Notes under the pieces: generated by a model
The model's input: the letters and a program-made list of their open reading frames with translations, nothing else
Databases searched by the model: none
Told to the model about the DNA's origin: nothing
Assembly: GCF_002865645.1 (NCBI RefSeq)
Contig: NW_020194685.1
Span: 682,001-746,000, forward strand
Origin: Hyaloscypha bicolor E
Taxonomy: Eukaryota > Ascomycota > Leotiomycetes > Helotiales > Hyaloscyphaceae
Length of the DNA stretch: 64,000 bases
Direction: 5' to 3'
Position numbers and translations under genes: made by a program
Shown here: piece after piece, positions 11,645 through 21,985 of the stretch
Layout: the number at the start of each line of letters is the position of its first letter
Numbering within the stretch: position 1 is the stretch's first letter

Positions 11645-14600
11645 ATGGCCGATTACGAGCGGATGGTGCTGGACCATTATCAGCTCTCGACTGCATATCC
11701 CGTGGAGTGGCCAGCCGAGAAGGACATGAGTGATGCCTCAGACGAAGAGGACAAGAAAGCGAACCGCAATGGCATGGTCCGAAGGTCTAAATCACGGTAC
11801 TCCGCATTAGAAAGAGCAGCCAGTGACCGCAGGAGCATCCTCCCTGGTTCTCAAAGAACTGGTGACGGCGTGGAGAACCTGGTGCAAAGAGATGAACCGG
11901 ATCCTTTGGGCAGCACTGAGAGTGTTGTGAGAATTCTTCGACAACTGGGTCTCCCGGTACAAGAGGATACGCGACTACGTGCGTACATCCCTCTCGCATG
12001 GCCGCCACAACTAACAATACCAGGCAATAGATTCCTTCTCTCCTCCACAACCTTCTCCCCAGCACTTTTCCTGTCCCAGGTACATTCAACTGCCTCGACA
12101 GAATCTCTTTTGGACGGCCTCGATACCCTCTCCAGATCCATCGACCAGAAGTCAGCCTCCTTGAAGGTGTTGGTAGAATCCAATTTCGAACGGTTCGTGA
12201 GGGCCAAGGCTACTATTGACAACGTCTATACCGAGATGAAATACCGAGGTGAACCACCGGCTACACCACAGCGTCCCCATTCGCGGCATGCCAGCCGGAA
12301 TAGCTTTCGTACAAGTAGCGGAAACCAAGCTTCGATGTCGATCTCTCCCGATTCCAAGAGGAAGAACGCTTTGACAAAGGAAAGCGAGTACGGAGTCATG
12401 GGAATCAAAAAACCCCTGTTGGACGTGTCTGCGAAGGCCGAGGAGGTTTGGGGACCTGCCTTGGGAGGGCGAGAGAAAGAAGACAGTCTAAAAATTATGA
12501 CTGGAACTGTGGAGAGGTACAAAGAATTGTACGAAGTCAATTCTGCAATCACGGATAGCATAAAGCGGAAGGACTACGAAAGCATCGTTGAAGAGTACGC
12601 CAAAGCGAAACGATTCGCAGATGATGCTAGGAGACTTACTGAATCCCGTTCACCTCTAACAGACTCTCAAATATCTCAAATGCTACTGGCCGCCCGTGTC
12701 TGGCGCGATGTGGAGATACAGATCGAGGATTTTAAACGTGACGTTTGGAGGCGGTTGGTTGCTATGCAAGGTGGGCCGTCGAAGGCAGAAGGAGCCATTG
12801 GCGATGCTCAAGACCAACACATGGAGCTGATAGGGGTTCTCCTCGAGTTGGGCGTCACAGATAATCCTATCTGGGTCTGGCTACTCAGCCGCTTCGACCA
12901 TTTGAAAAGCAAGATTCAGACAACCTCCGACCGTTCCAAGATCGAGATTGAGATTTTCAGGCGACGATTGGCGAATGGCGAGAGACCTACGACTCAGATT
13001 ATAGCCTCCCACTTAAGGTCACTTAGTCGCCAGACTGCTGAGGACAAGCCAACCTCTGTAGACTCATCTGAAATCGTTGAGCTCTGGGAAAAGATGCACA
13101 CATATCTCAGCAACATGCTGTCATCGCAAGGTATTCTCGGGGAAGTCGTCGAGTTTTGGCAGACTGTGCAGAGCTTCATTCAAGGCAAAGCCCAGAAGAA
13201 TCTGCCAGTAGGGATCAACGGATCAGCTCGAGAACACCACAGGCTTTCTGACCAAGGAACACTCGATCTGCAGAAAGGCACAGTCGAGCTCATAGACATG
13301 ATCAGAGAAAGTGTATTCGAGTTCTTTGCTGAACCCCCAATTGAAGACATTTCTTCCTTGTTCTCGCCATTACCTCCAACTCCGCGAACCCCTGGATCTT
13401 CACAATTAACTCCATCAGCACTTCGAGATCCGAGGTTCAACTTCGACCCAAGTAACTTACCCCCACCTTCACCAAAGCGAGGAGAGTCGTGGGAGAAGTT
13501 TGCATTCTGGCCACCTTGGTCAAATTCCTTAAGCGCAGTCCACTACCTGGCAAAGCTTCTTGTGTTGGTTGGAACTGGAGCGAGTGAGATGGCTGCAGTA
13601 TCTGCTGTGAACAAAGGAGATGATGCTGCCGTGGAACGGTTGAAGATGCTTGTTGGTGGGGCTCGAGAACGATGTGTCAGCGCTATATGTGCAGCGTGGA
13701 ACAGAGATGCGGAAAACATCAAGGTGTTGGAGGATTGGAGACGGTCACCTGAAAAGCGTGATCTCACCAGGATACCGGCTTATTTTGGTTCTTTTGAAAG
13801 CGCCGTGTTAACCGGGATGCAGAAGATTCTCTATATCTCTGAAGCTGTTGTCAAACCAGGTTTTGCGGATGTGGTTTCCCCACCTCCAGTAAAACTTCTC
13901 ACAATGGTCAGGAGTCAATTCGTCACCACCATCTACAAATCTTTGAGTGGTATGGTGGAGAACGCTGAGAAGACCGTGAAGAAAGCAGAAGACGACTGGA
14001 CAACTGAAAACGATGGCCTGGCAAGCCCTGTGGCAATGGTGATCGCAACTAGTATTGGCGCCGGGACTGTCAATGCCAGTGATAGAGTAAGTCTCGTGAA
14101 TGAAATTCCCGAAATATAAGCTAACAATACCAGAACGTTCGTATGCTCCTGACCCTAAGCAATCTCCAAGTCCTCCGCATCGAGACCGTCCCGAACCTTA
14201 CCACCCAGTTCGAGAACGCGTTCTCTGTAAAGCTCACCGAAGAATCCAAAACCATCCGAGATGTGCTTGGTCAAATCGATGCCCGTCTCTTCCAATCTTA
14301 CACCCGCCCGGCCGTCGATGCGATCCGTACCATAATCCGCGCTGGCATCACCTCTCCAACTTGGTCACCTCCGCCAAACTCCAGACCCCGTGAAGTGCGT
14401 CCTTACGTCTACGAAGCTTTACTCTCCCTCGTGCTCGTGCATACCCAAGTCTCAACAACCGCCTCTTCACTCACTACACAAGTCCTCTCCTATCTCCTCG
14501 AGCAAACCTCACGAGAGCTTCTTGAAGCCTTCAAACTCCGCCAACGCTATAATCTAGCCGAGCTCATGCAAGCAACACTCGATGTCGAGTTCGTAGCCCA

Positions 14601-14874
14601 AACACTAAGTCAGTACACGACAGACCGAGCAAGCGAGATGCAGAGCCAGATTTACCAGGAGTTGGATAAAGGCACCGATAATGATGCGAGGACGAAGCTA
14701 CAGACGGAGTTGCCGGAGATGAGAGCTGTATTGAAGAGATTAAGGGAGGGAAGCCGTAGCGAGTTTGCTTGCTTTAAGAAGATGAGGCGTTCAAAAAGCG
14801 AGAGAGGGGAACAGGGAGAGAGAGGTGAGAGAGGGGATAGACAGGCGACTGCTGCTAATTCCGTGGTTAGTTGA
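11645..14874 (+). CDS. SEC5: Exocyst complex component Sec5
   Basis: Subunit of the octameric exocyst that tethers secretory vesicles at the plasma membrane, important at hyphal tips. Three exons, 11645-11978, 12024-14086 and 14134-14874, join in frame to 1045 aa. The first intron (11979-12023) is only 45 bp, a multiple of three and free of stops, so it can be misread as coding. Its GTGCGT donor, ctaac branch and cag acceptor, and the continuity TRLRNRFLLSSTTFSP, argue that it is spliced. The Sec5 hallmark is the helical segment LKVLVESNFERFVRAKATID, then NVYTEMK, at about residues 165-195. The C-terminus is a low-complexity basic tail. A GTG-initiated extension upstream to 11597 was rejected in favour of the ATG at 11645. 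Confidence 0.92.
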
Positions 14875-16766
14875 GGTGGTAATCAGATCTAGTGTCCGGA
14901 GAGAGATTATGAAAGCAGAAGGGGGGTGTTGTGTGTAGGGTGTTTGTTGTATGTAGGAAAGGAAGTGTTGGACACATTGAACGACACTAAATATTCTTCA
15001 GTGAGACCCAACACTGTGTGCTAGGCAAGTACAGTACTTATCAAAGGAGATTTAAAAAGGTGAGCACTACTTCCTCCAAATAGCTTCTTACGCACACTAC
15101 ATATCTATAATTCTTTATCTCTTAATGTCCAAGCTCCTCCACCTATATCTACTAAGCGGTACTCTGGAATCTGAAGAACAGTTGCAGGTTTCCGCAGTGA
15201 CAAGCGTGTCGAGGCCCGAGGTCGTGTCCCCCTCCACGCCTATTGCTATCTCTCCTCCAATCAAACTCTTTTTTCAAGGATTTGTGACTCTCAACTTTTG
15301 GGAACGTTTCTAGGACAGATGTCCGGCAGTCACCTATTCATTGGTCATGGTCTTCATGATCAAGTGTTAAAGACGGGAGGTTTTTGACTGTCAGCTTGGG
15401 GGGTGGTGTCAATTTTCATTGGCGTGCCGGTATAATGAGCGGAAACAGGATTTTGTTGAGATGATTGATGTATTTCTTTCATCGGTTCATACCTCTTTAT
15501 CATCCGGTAGAATTTGGAGTTGCGTTGCTAGCCTGTCACTTGTTGTCAGGTGTGCAACTGTGCTCCCCTCGCTTCAAAAAGGATTGTATGAGGTTAAGTG
15601 AGTTAAAGTTCTGTGTTTGAGAACACGCCTCTTTGAATAGGCTAGGACAATTCTAGGCCGGGAACCTCTGCACTTTGCTCTTCTTAATGGTCCAAGTGAC
15701 GAACGTGGAGTTTGCAGTAATCCTCTCACCCCCCACCAGGACTTATTTAGCTGGTATTATGAATCTCATTGTTATCAAAAGGAGGCATGTCAATCGGTCT
15801 TACAAGTTGATCTTTTATATTTACTAGATTAGGAGGTTCAATTATGTTTCTCTGAAAGTTGTCAAAAACAATCTTCATGCCTTGACTATTCTTCCTGACC
15901 AGGTACACGCCGAACTCAAACACCTGCAGTCTTGATGATCCACTGAGAGTTGTCGAAAGGAACAACAAGAATATAATGCTATCCAAACACAATTCTGGTA
16001 CATTCCGAGTTACAGTTCTATTACAGTAATCCCATCATCTTGTTGACCTGTACAGCAAGACAAAATGCTGGCCTCGAGAAAGGGGGGCGCGTCACGTGTG
16101 GTCCTCGTAATAGCTTCGGCTCGGCTCCACTAAAACGTTGCTAGGCTTCCCACCGCAAACTCGACATGAACACCATCGCCCGGTTCAAAGAACTCATGGT
16201 TGATCGTGCATCGTGCAACGTGCATCGTTCATCGTTCGCCCCATTCTTGCGGTTCTAGAAGTAACCCCCATTCAATTGGACCCCGGCGGCAAAACGTGAT
16301 ATCGGTGAGGTTCCGACAGGATGTCAGCCACTGCGTGATGATTCGGGCAGAACCTAACCGCCGTCACCACACCAGCCGCTCTAGTGGCGGCCACAGCCTA
16401 TCAACGCTCCCGGCTGGCCCTGACCTGAGCAATTAAGGGCCAGCCCATGGAGCCCAGGACAATTATGAGCCTCTCATTGCCTTGCGTACCCGCTGCGAAG
16501 AGACAACACCCAGATACCGATTGGCACGCAATTGCTTCCATTCGGCATCAGGCGCGTCGAACGACCTGCAACCCTCTCATCCGTATAGGACCTATCAGCA
16601 CTCCCATTTGTACCTGCCTGGCTCTCCAGTCCTGCCCTCTGCTTTCTCTCCAATGGCGAAGATTTCACAGCTTCTCTTCCTTCTGTATTCCTTTCTTTGA
16701 GCTAAAACTTTAAGCTTCTGACTTCTGGATTGCGCAAGTTCGCATTCGGAATGAGAAGTGGTCGCC
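14875..16766. other. 1.9-kb intergenic region, no supported gene
   Basis: No gene is supported. An 81-codon minus-strand frame (15992-15747) has a hydrophobic start and non-repetitive composition but no recognisable family and no close partner exon. It is a weak candidate only. Around 16195-16245 there is a short cluster of near-repeats of the type gtgcatcgt. A gtCACGTGtg E-box lies near 16091-16098. Confidence 0.4.
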
Positions 16767-18517
16767 ATGCAAATCTTGAGCGGGTATCTCGATGAAGCAT
16801 ATCGGACATGGCTGGACTCGTCCGCGAATTGCTGTTCGCCCCGGAAAGCCCAATTTGAAGCGCCCAGGCTTGGTGAGTATCTTCAAAACCTCTCCTGCAT
16901 GTAGCAGCTTGTCTAACTCCTGAGCTTAGGTGCTGAGAAGCCCATGAGAATTGAGCATCATCAACCTCGTCTGGTGCCGCCCCTGGTACCGCCCCAAGAC
17001 TCCAGCAATGAATGGAGTACTCGGACGAGAAGTTTCGGGTCCCGCGCCTCAACTCGAGCGAGCTTTGCCGTGAGGAGGAAGCTGAATGCGTACAATGGCT
17101 TTCATTCAAACAATAATACACCGCGCAGGCCGCAAATTGGTGCACCTTCAGACTTTAGACATATCGATCATGCCATGCCACGGCGGAAGGAGGTATTCAG
17201 ACCTCTAGAATTGTCCATCTACATGCCGGAGAATCAGCTGTCTCCTATTCTTCCACATTTCGGACAAATCGACGAGATGTCCTTCCCATCAGACGAGAAG
17301 GAGCTCCCCTATCCACCGGCAGCACTTCCTCACTCTAGAAGCGAGTCGCAAATATCGTTCCGGATACCACGGAAGCCTCTTCGTTCAAGCTCTAGAGCTT
17401 CTTCAGAATGGACTGCTCAGTTCAAACCAAGGCCAGAGTCACTCAGTGCCAATGAGCTGTTAGCGGTCATGGAACATGACCTTCCAAGAGTTCCACCACC
17501 AGCACGTCTGAGGTCCTACACCGAGCCGCCAGCTTACGAGCGAGTCAAGTCGGCTTTGCACGAGAAGTACGAGTTAGAGCAACGATTGAAGGATCTGGAA
17601 GAGATTATCGAGGAGCGGAAATCTGTGTACTTCAACTCTCGACCCACGAGTCGGGCACTCAGTCGACCAACAAGCGTCTACTCAGAAGCTCAAGGCACGT
17701 GTCCCTCCCCTATTCTCTTCAGTACATTCTAACAAGCCCAGAACCAATGCCACCACCACCCCAAGCCCTTCCCGCAGTCCCCACACCACCGATCGCGCCC
17801 TCGTTTGCCACGCGTGTCACCCTCCCAGACGCCGACCGACGCCCCAAAACCGCCCCAAGCCCCTTAAAAACAGTCCACATTCCTGCCCGCCTAACCCCCT
17901 TCACCGAAGCCTCCGCCGCATTCACCACACCCTCCCCGTCCTCCTCCTTGGCCTCCTCCCGGCCACCTTCCCGCCCAGAGCACGTTACTCCCCTCCCACC
18001 GCCCCCTCCTCTCCCCCTCGTCCTCCAATCCCCTCACCCACCTTTACGAAAAAAGAAATCCTTCTCAGGAAAAGTCTCACACTGGCTCTTCCCCTCCGAA
18101 CACAGCCGGAACATCTCCTTGGACTCGATAACCAACAGCCCGAAACCGGTTACTTCAAGGGAAGGGTTCTATCAGTGCATTGACCTCCAACCTCAGCGCC
18201 AAAGCCAGAAGGGGAGGGATTCCATGGATAGTGATAATGCGAGCACAGTTAGTACCCTGGAAACGAGAAGTGAGAGCGAGCTCGAGGCGCCGCGGACGAT
18301 GGAGACCGGGTGGACGCCGGATTCAAGTCCTGGGCGGGAGAGGAGTGAGAAGGAGCTCGGAGTGGAGATTAGGGCGCTGAGTATGGATAGTAAGAGGGAG
18401 GAGAGCGTGGAGTTGTCGAGGGTGAGGACGTTTGGGGAGAAGGAGGTTGAGGTTGGGAGCACGGAAGGTTGGGCGATGAATGGGCATGGGAGGAATAGTG
18501 TTGGTGTTGCGTTTTGA
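16767..18517 (+). CDS. Uncharacterised fungal protein with disordered regions and a central coiled coil
   Basis: I do not recognise a characterised family. Exons 16767-16872, 16930-17694 and 17742-18517 join in frame to 548 aa. The second intron (17695-17741, 47 bp) needs a GC donor (caag/gcacgt) with acceptor cccag and a ctaac branch point; the GT donors nearby either lose frame or create a stop. The protein is Ser/Pro/Arg-rich, with repeats of SRP/TSR type and a short charged coiled coil at about residues 245-270 (EKYELEQRLKDLEEIIEER). A proline-rich central part has runs such as LPPPPPLPL. A basic motif LRKKKSFSGKVSHWLFPSE follows. The profile resembles fungal scaffolding or cell-polarity proteins, but no function is asserted. 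Confidence 0.75.
17695..17741 (+). other. Probable GC-AG intron
   Basis: The donor is aag/GCACGT and the acceptor is cccag, with ctaac about nine bases upstream of the AG. Splicing joins codons for ...SEAQ to EPMPPPPQ... and restores an open frame across the 548-aa protein. The nearest GT alternatives give a stop or place the branch point too close to the acceptor. Confidence 0.6.
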
Positions 18518-19825
18518 TCTTGGGGGTAGATACCAGTTGCCTTTTGGTTCGTTTGCGCATGTATGAAGGAATGTTGCGTTTGCGAATTCAAATGCTTTCA
18601 TGGCTGTAAGCCATGCTAATACCAATATCAATACAATCGTTGAGAAAGAATTGAATTTGCTTAGATAAGGAGTCTCAAGGTGGACAACACAACGGCAGTT
18701 ATTTCCAATATTCCACGTCAAGTTAGACATTCCAAATGCCTCTCGAAACATCAATTTCATTATTGCACATTGAAAATCTACCCACCGAGGCCCCTTCAAA
18801 TATCTCTGCTTTCCCTGCTTTCCTCACTCCCCTTCGTCTCTCTCCACTCACAGTCCGGGACTCCTCAACTTGCCAGTTGCCACTTGAGCGGGCTTTGCGT
18901 CCGACGACCTTATCCTCGACTTCTTCATCCTTGTCGGCCAGTTGCGGTGATTCATCCTTCCGAGTGGCGATCTCATCTTCTTCTGATAGAGAAGTTCGTT
19001 CATTCTTCTTGATGTCCTTGACAAGAACCTTGAGAGGCCAAACTCCAACAGTAGCGCTGTCGTGGTCAAAGCCGCCGGTATCGTTGAGAGCCGAGTTTGC
19101 TTCCTCCACGAAACTATATGGATGGCGTGAAAACTTTTGTACAGAGAGGAACCGTTATGTGATGACTCGCATCTGAAGGCAGCGACTTGCTTTTTGATGG
19201 AGAAGACTTGGATCCGAACAGCGGAGAGGTGTCGCCGACTGGTGCTTTCTTCGCAGCTAGGGATTTGGAGACATGTGGGTGCAACCCGTCTGCTTGGGTG
19301 TGGATTTCGGTATGATGGCTCTCAGAGACCTGGAATATCTGGACTCCTTCCAACTCCGGGCACGATTAAATTTCCAAGTTGCCTTGAAACATTGAACACG
19401 CAGTGCGGCTCCTGTCGCCCACCACGAGTGATTGAAGTGTTAGAGACTGTGCAGGTCAGATTTGCACCAGCTATCTTCTCACCCCCGTTTTTGAATGGTT
19501 GGATACGAGTCTAGCGAGCGGGGGAACTGTTTGATACATGAGGAATGTGTCAATCTGTAGATAAGCTGTAGATAAGCTCTCAAACAGCTCTAATAGACGC
19601 TGAAAGATTTCCAATAGGGAGTACCTTATATCCAATACGGAATGTCTCCCGAGTCATTATCAAGGCTTTGTGGCATTCCTTCCCATACCTGCGAGTGACC
19701 GGATTGTCCAAACAGTGAAGTCGAGGAGATCGACATATTGAAAGGTTATGATGAGATCACAGGGGAAGAGGCAGGTCGTCCGATTTTGTGTATACGCATT
19801 GATAAAAGCGCCTGGGAAGGAACAT
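18518..19825. other. Region between the coiled-coil gene and MITE A; coding-like minus-strand frames, unresolved
   Basis: Two minus-strand open frames (19353-19114 and 19109-18723) have charged Ser/Lys/Glu-rich composition that looks more coding-like than the other frames. One contains SLAAKKAPVGDTSPLFGSK and the other EEVEDKVVGRKARSSGN. I could not find a donor/acceptor pair that joins them in phase. The 3' end of the second runs through a dispersed repeat (18707-18785). They may be a degraded gene. No family is recognised. Confidence 0.25.
18707..18785 (+). repeat. Diverged dispersed repeat, copy 1 (partner near 63770-63868)
   Basis: The segment reading tttccaat-ttccacgtcaag-ttagacattcca and then attgcacattgaaaatct matches, with mainly C/T and G/A differences, the segment at 63770-63868 near the window end. 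There the corresponding pieces are tttccaat-gtcccaagtcaag-ccagacattgca and attgcacgttgaaagtct. The second copy has about 20 bp more in the middle. The match is by eye only. Confidence 0.45.
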
Positions 19826-20475
19826 TGGGGGAAAACTAAAACGACCTCCCCCCAAGGTGCCGATTAGGGGTGTCGATTGGGGCAAGGGTGTCGACGACTT
19901 GCAATTGGCTACCTAAGCTCTTTAAAATCTAAAGTTAGACTTTTTAATATAAGTATAAGCTAGTATATTATAACCCTTGTATCATAATCACGTACTTCCT
20001 AACTTATAGTAAAGAGATTCCTTAAAATAGTATTTTAATTTAAGGGAGTTTATATACTAATTAATTAAGTTTTAGTTTTTAAGCCCTATAAGGCCCTATA
20101 AATTATAGGCTTATAGGGCTCTTATATTTGGTTTTAGGGACTTTTTCACTAAATTTCTAGGCTTTCGCAAGCTTTCCTTTAGGCTATAAAATATGAAAAT
20201 TTTAACTTTTTTAATTTGAAGAGCTATTACTAATTAATATTTTATATAAAGCTCGTATTTAAATAGCCCTTAATTAGTGCTATAAGGAAATAAAACAAGT
20301 ATTGAATTATATTAATTCCTTATGAAATTGAATTAAAATAAAGAAAAAGCCAGAGTTTTTGGTGTTCCTGTCCGAGCGCCTCTACTTGGGTTAGTGGCTA
20401 GTTTGCTCCCAATCGACGCCCCTAATCCTGGTAAGGTCAATCGACATCCCTAATCGACACCGTTTTAGTTTTCCC
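19826..20475 (+). mobile_element. AT-rich TIR element (MITE-like), copy A
   Basis: About 650 bp with no coding capacity. The left end gggggaaaactaaaacg is matched in inverted form at the right end (cgttttagttttccc). Both ends carry several copies of a subterminal motif tgtcgattaggg/tgtcgattgggg. The interior is strongly AT-rich and contains imperfect palindromes around ccctataagg...tataggc...agggc. One side carries a conserved GC-rich patch (gtccgagcgcctctacttggg). Copies B, C and D in this window share interior and ends. No target-site duplication could be established. It marks the left edge of the accessory NLR block. Confidence 0.75.
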
Positions 20476-20747
20476 GGGTTTTCGGGGATCTTCATGCAGC
20501 TCACAGATATGCCAGGAAGACTGGATTCAAGGCTGGCTTCCCCCAGTCCCACAGCTCGTGTCCACCCCAGCCGTGCGTGGCATGCCAACGAAGCAGTTCG
20601 GGACTCGGGGAGTTCTGTCTGCACTGTGCAATCCCGTTGAGCTCCCTAGGCCAAACGCATCTTGTTTGCGACTCGCGAGCACTTTGGAGGATCAGGACAG
20701 CTCTTCTCTCGCTCACCTACGCTCGTCGAAATCCACATCTGCCTACA

Positions 20748-21954
20748 ATGAATGAAGAACGAATTCACGAGTCCGATAATGAAGCTCAATTTTGGGACCG
20801 TGGCGTATTTGATTACCAACATCCAATGCCGTATAATGCTGCATATCCATCGACGTCTGATGGATTTGCCTGGAGCATCCAAGCCAACAATGAAGTGCTC
20901 TCTTACGCTTACTCTCCCTATCCAGGTTCTAATGCTATACCACTAGCTCCTACCCCATTTTAACCAGCATTGTCTCCAAGTATGCTCAGTTTACGATTTG
21001 CAGCGCCTTCCAACATCGTGCCATCACAGTCCGCAGGAGTTCCTCCTGGTGCTAACGGCAATGGACCTGAAAACAACGAAACGCCGCTGATGAGCCCTCC
21101 TCCCCCAAGAGCAGTACAAGCTCCTCCTGCTCGCCGCTCAAAATATGCTGCACTGAATTGAGACGACGATAGAAAAGTTATCTAGAAGCTATATTTGGAC
21201 GAAGAGAAGCCGCTTGAGGAAGTTGTGAAGATCATGGCCAAGGACCACTCGTTTAATGCGCCGTGGGTCCAACCCCCCTTCCTTTCTTGCGTACAAAGCA
21301 ATACAATGCTAACGAATCAATCTGTTCAGAGTCAAGCTATACAAAGACAAATTCAAGCATTGGGGGTGGTGCAAATACTTAACGAATGACATGGCACAGT
21401 GGATGCTTGCAAAAGGAGATAAGAGAAAGATCGAAAATAGAAAGGAGACTGTCTTTTTGCTTGGGGGCCGGGTATGGACTCTGGAGCGAATCTAGAAGAG
21501 TGCAAGAAGAGCAAGAAAAGAAGATTTTCAAGCAGTGGCTAGTAAGAAGCTATTTCCAAGTAATCTTGATTGTTTCTGACGAGCCAGCAGATGCACCAAC
21601 TCCATATGGTGTCACTTACAAAACGCCTCACAATGTCACGAATAGCCCGTCACCAGACAATGCACTTTCTCCTCAATCCTCGTTCTGTTCACTCCCATTT
21701 GTCAATACGAGCGGGACTTATCAGCTCGGTATTTGCCATTTTTCGCCAACTCAGCTCCGCCAAAATTTCAGCTCTCCGGCTTACGCCGTCAGCTGACTCC
21801 TATGCTGCGACCCAGAACTCTCGCCAGGAGTAAAACCTCCTCGCCTGCTTTGCTTCATATAGGGGCAGGAAACCTCGATGAGACTAGCTCACAGGTGTTG
21901 AGACCTGAAAGCGCAAAAGACCGTACGATTCCCACGACATCTCCATTGACCTAA
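20748..21954 (+). pseudogene. Clr5-domain protein pseudogene, disabled by in-frame stops only
   Basis: The frame opens at 20748 (MNEERIHESDNEAQFW) and stays in register to 21954. It is interrupted by TAA at 20961, TGA at 21159, TAG at 21183, TAG at 21493 and TGA at 21577, with no detectable indel. A 67-bp intron (21263-21329, donor gtgggt, ctaac branch, cag acceptor) joins the two halves of a Clr5 domain. The readable segments are DDDRKVI, KLYLDEEKPLEEVVKIMAKD and VKLYKDKFKHWGWCKYL. The TGA at 21159 falls where Clr5 domains normally have their first Trp (TGG to TGA). Every stop can be reached from CAA/CAG/TGG by a single C-to-T or G-to-A change. Clr5 domains are common at the N-termini of fungal ankyrin/NLR-type proteins; here it lies directly upstream of an NLR but ends before that gene's ATG. 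Confidence 0.75.
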
Positions 21955-21985
21955 ATATCGATTTGGTTCAGTTGCCGATTGAGTG

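Noticed and set aside
15747..15992. 81-codon minus-strand frame
   Set aside because: Hydrophobic start and reasonable composition, but no homologue recognised, no partner exon and no neighbouring support; kept only as a note in the intergenic entry.
18723..19353. Two-exon minus-strand gene
   Set aside because: Composition looks coding-like but no donor/acceptor pair gives a consistent phase, and the 3' part lies in a dispersed repeat. Not called as a gene.
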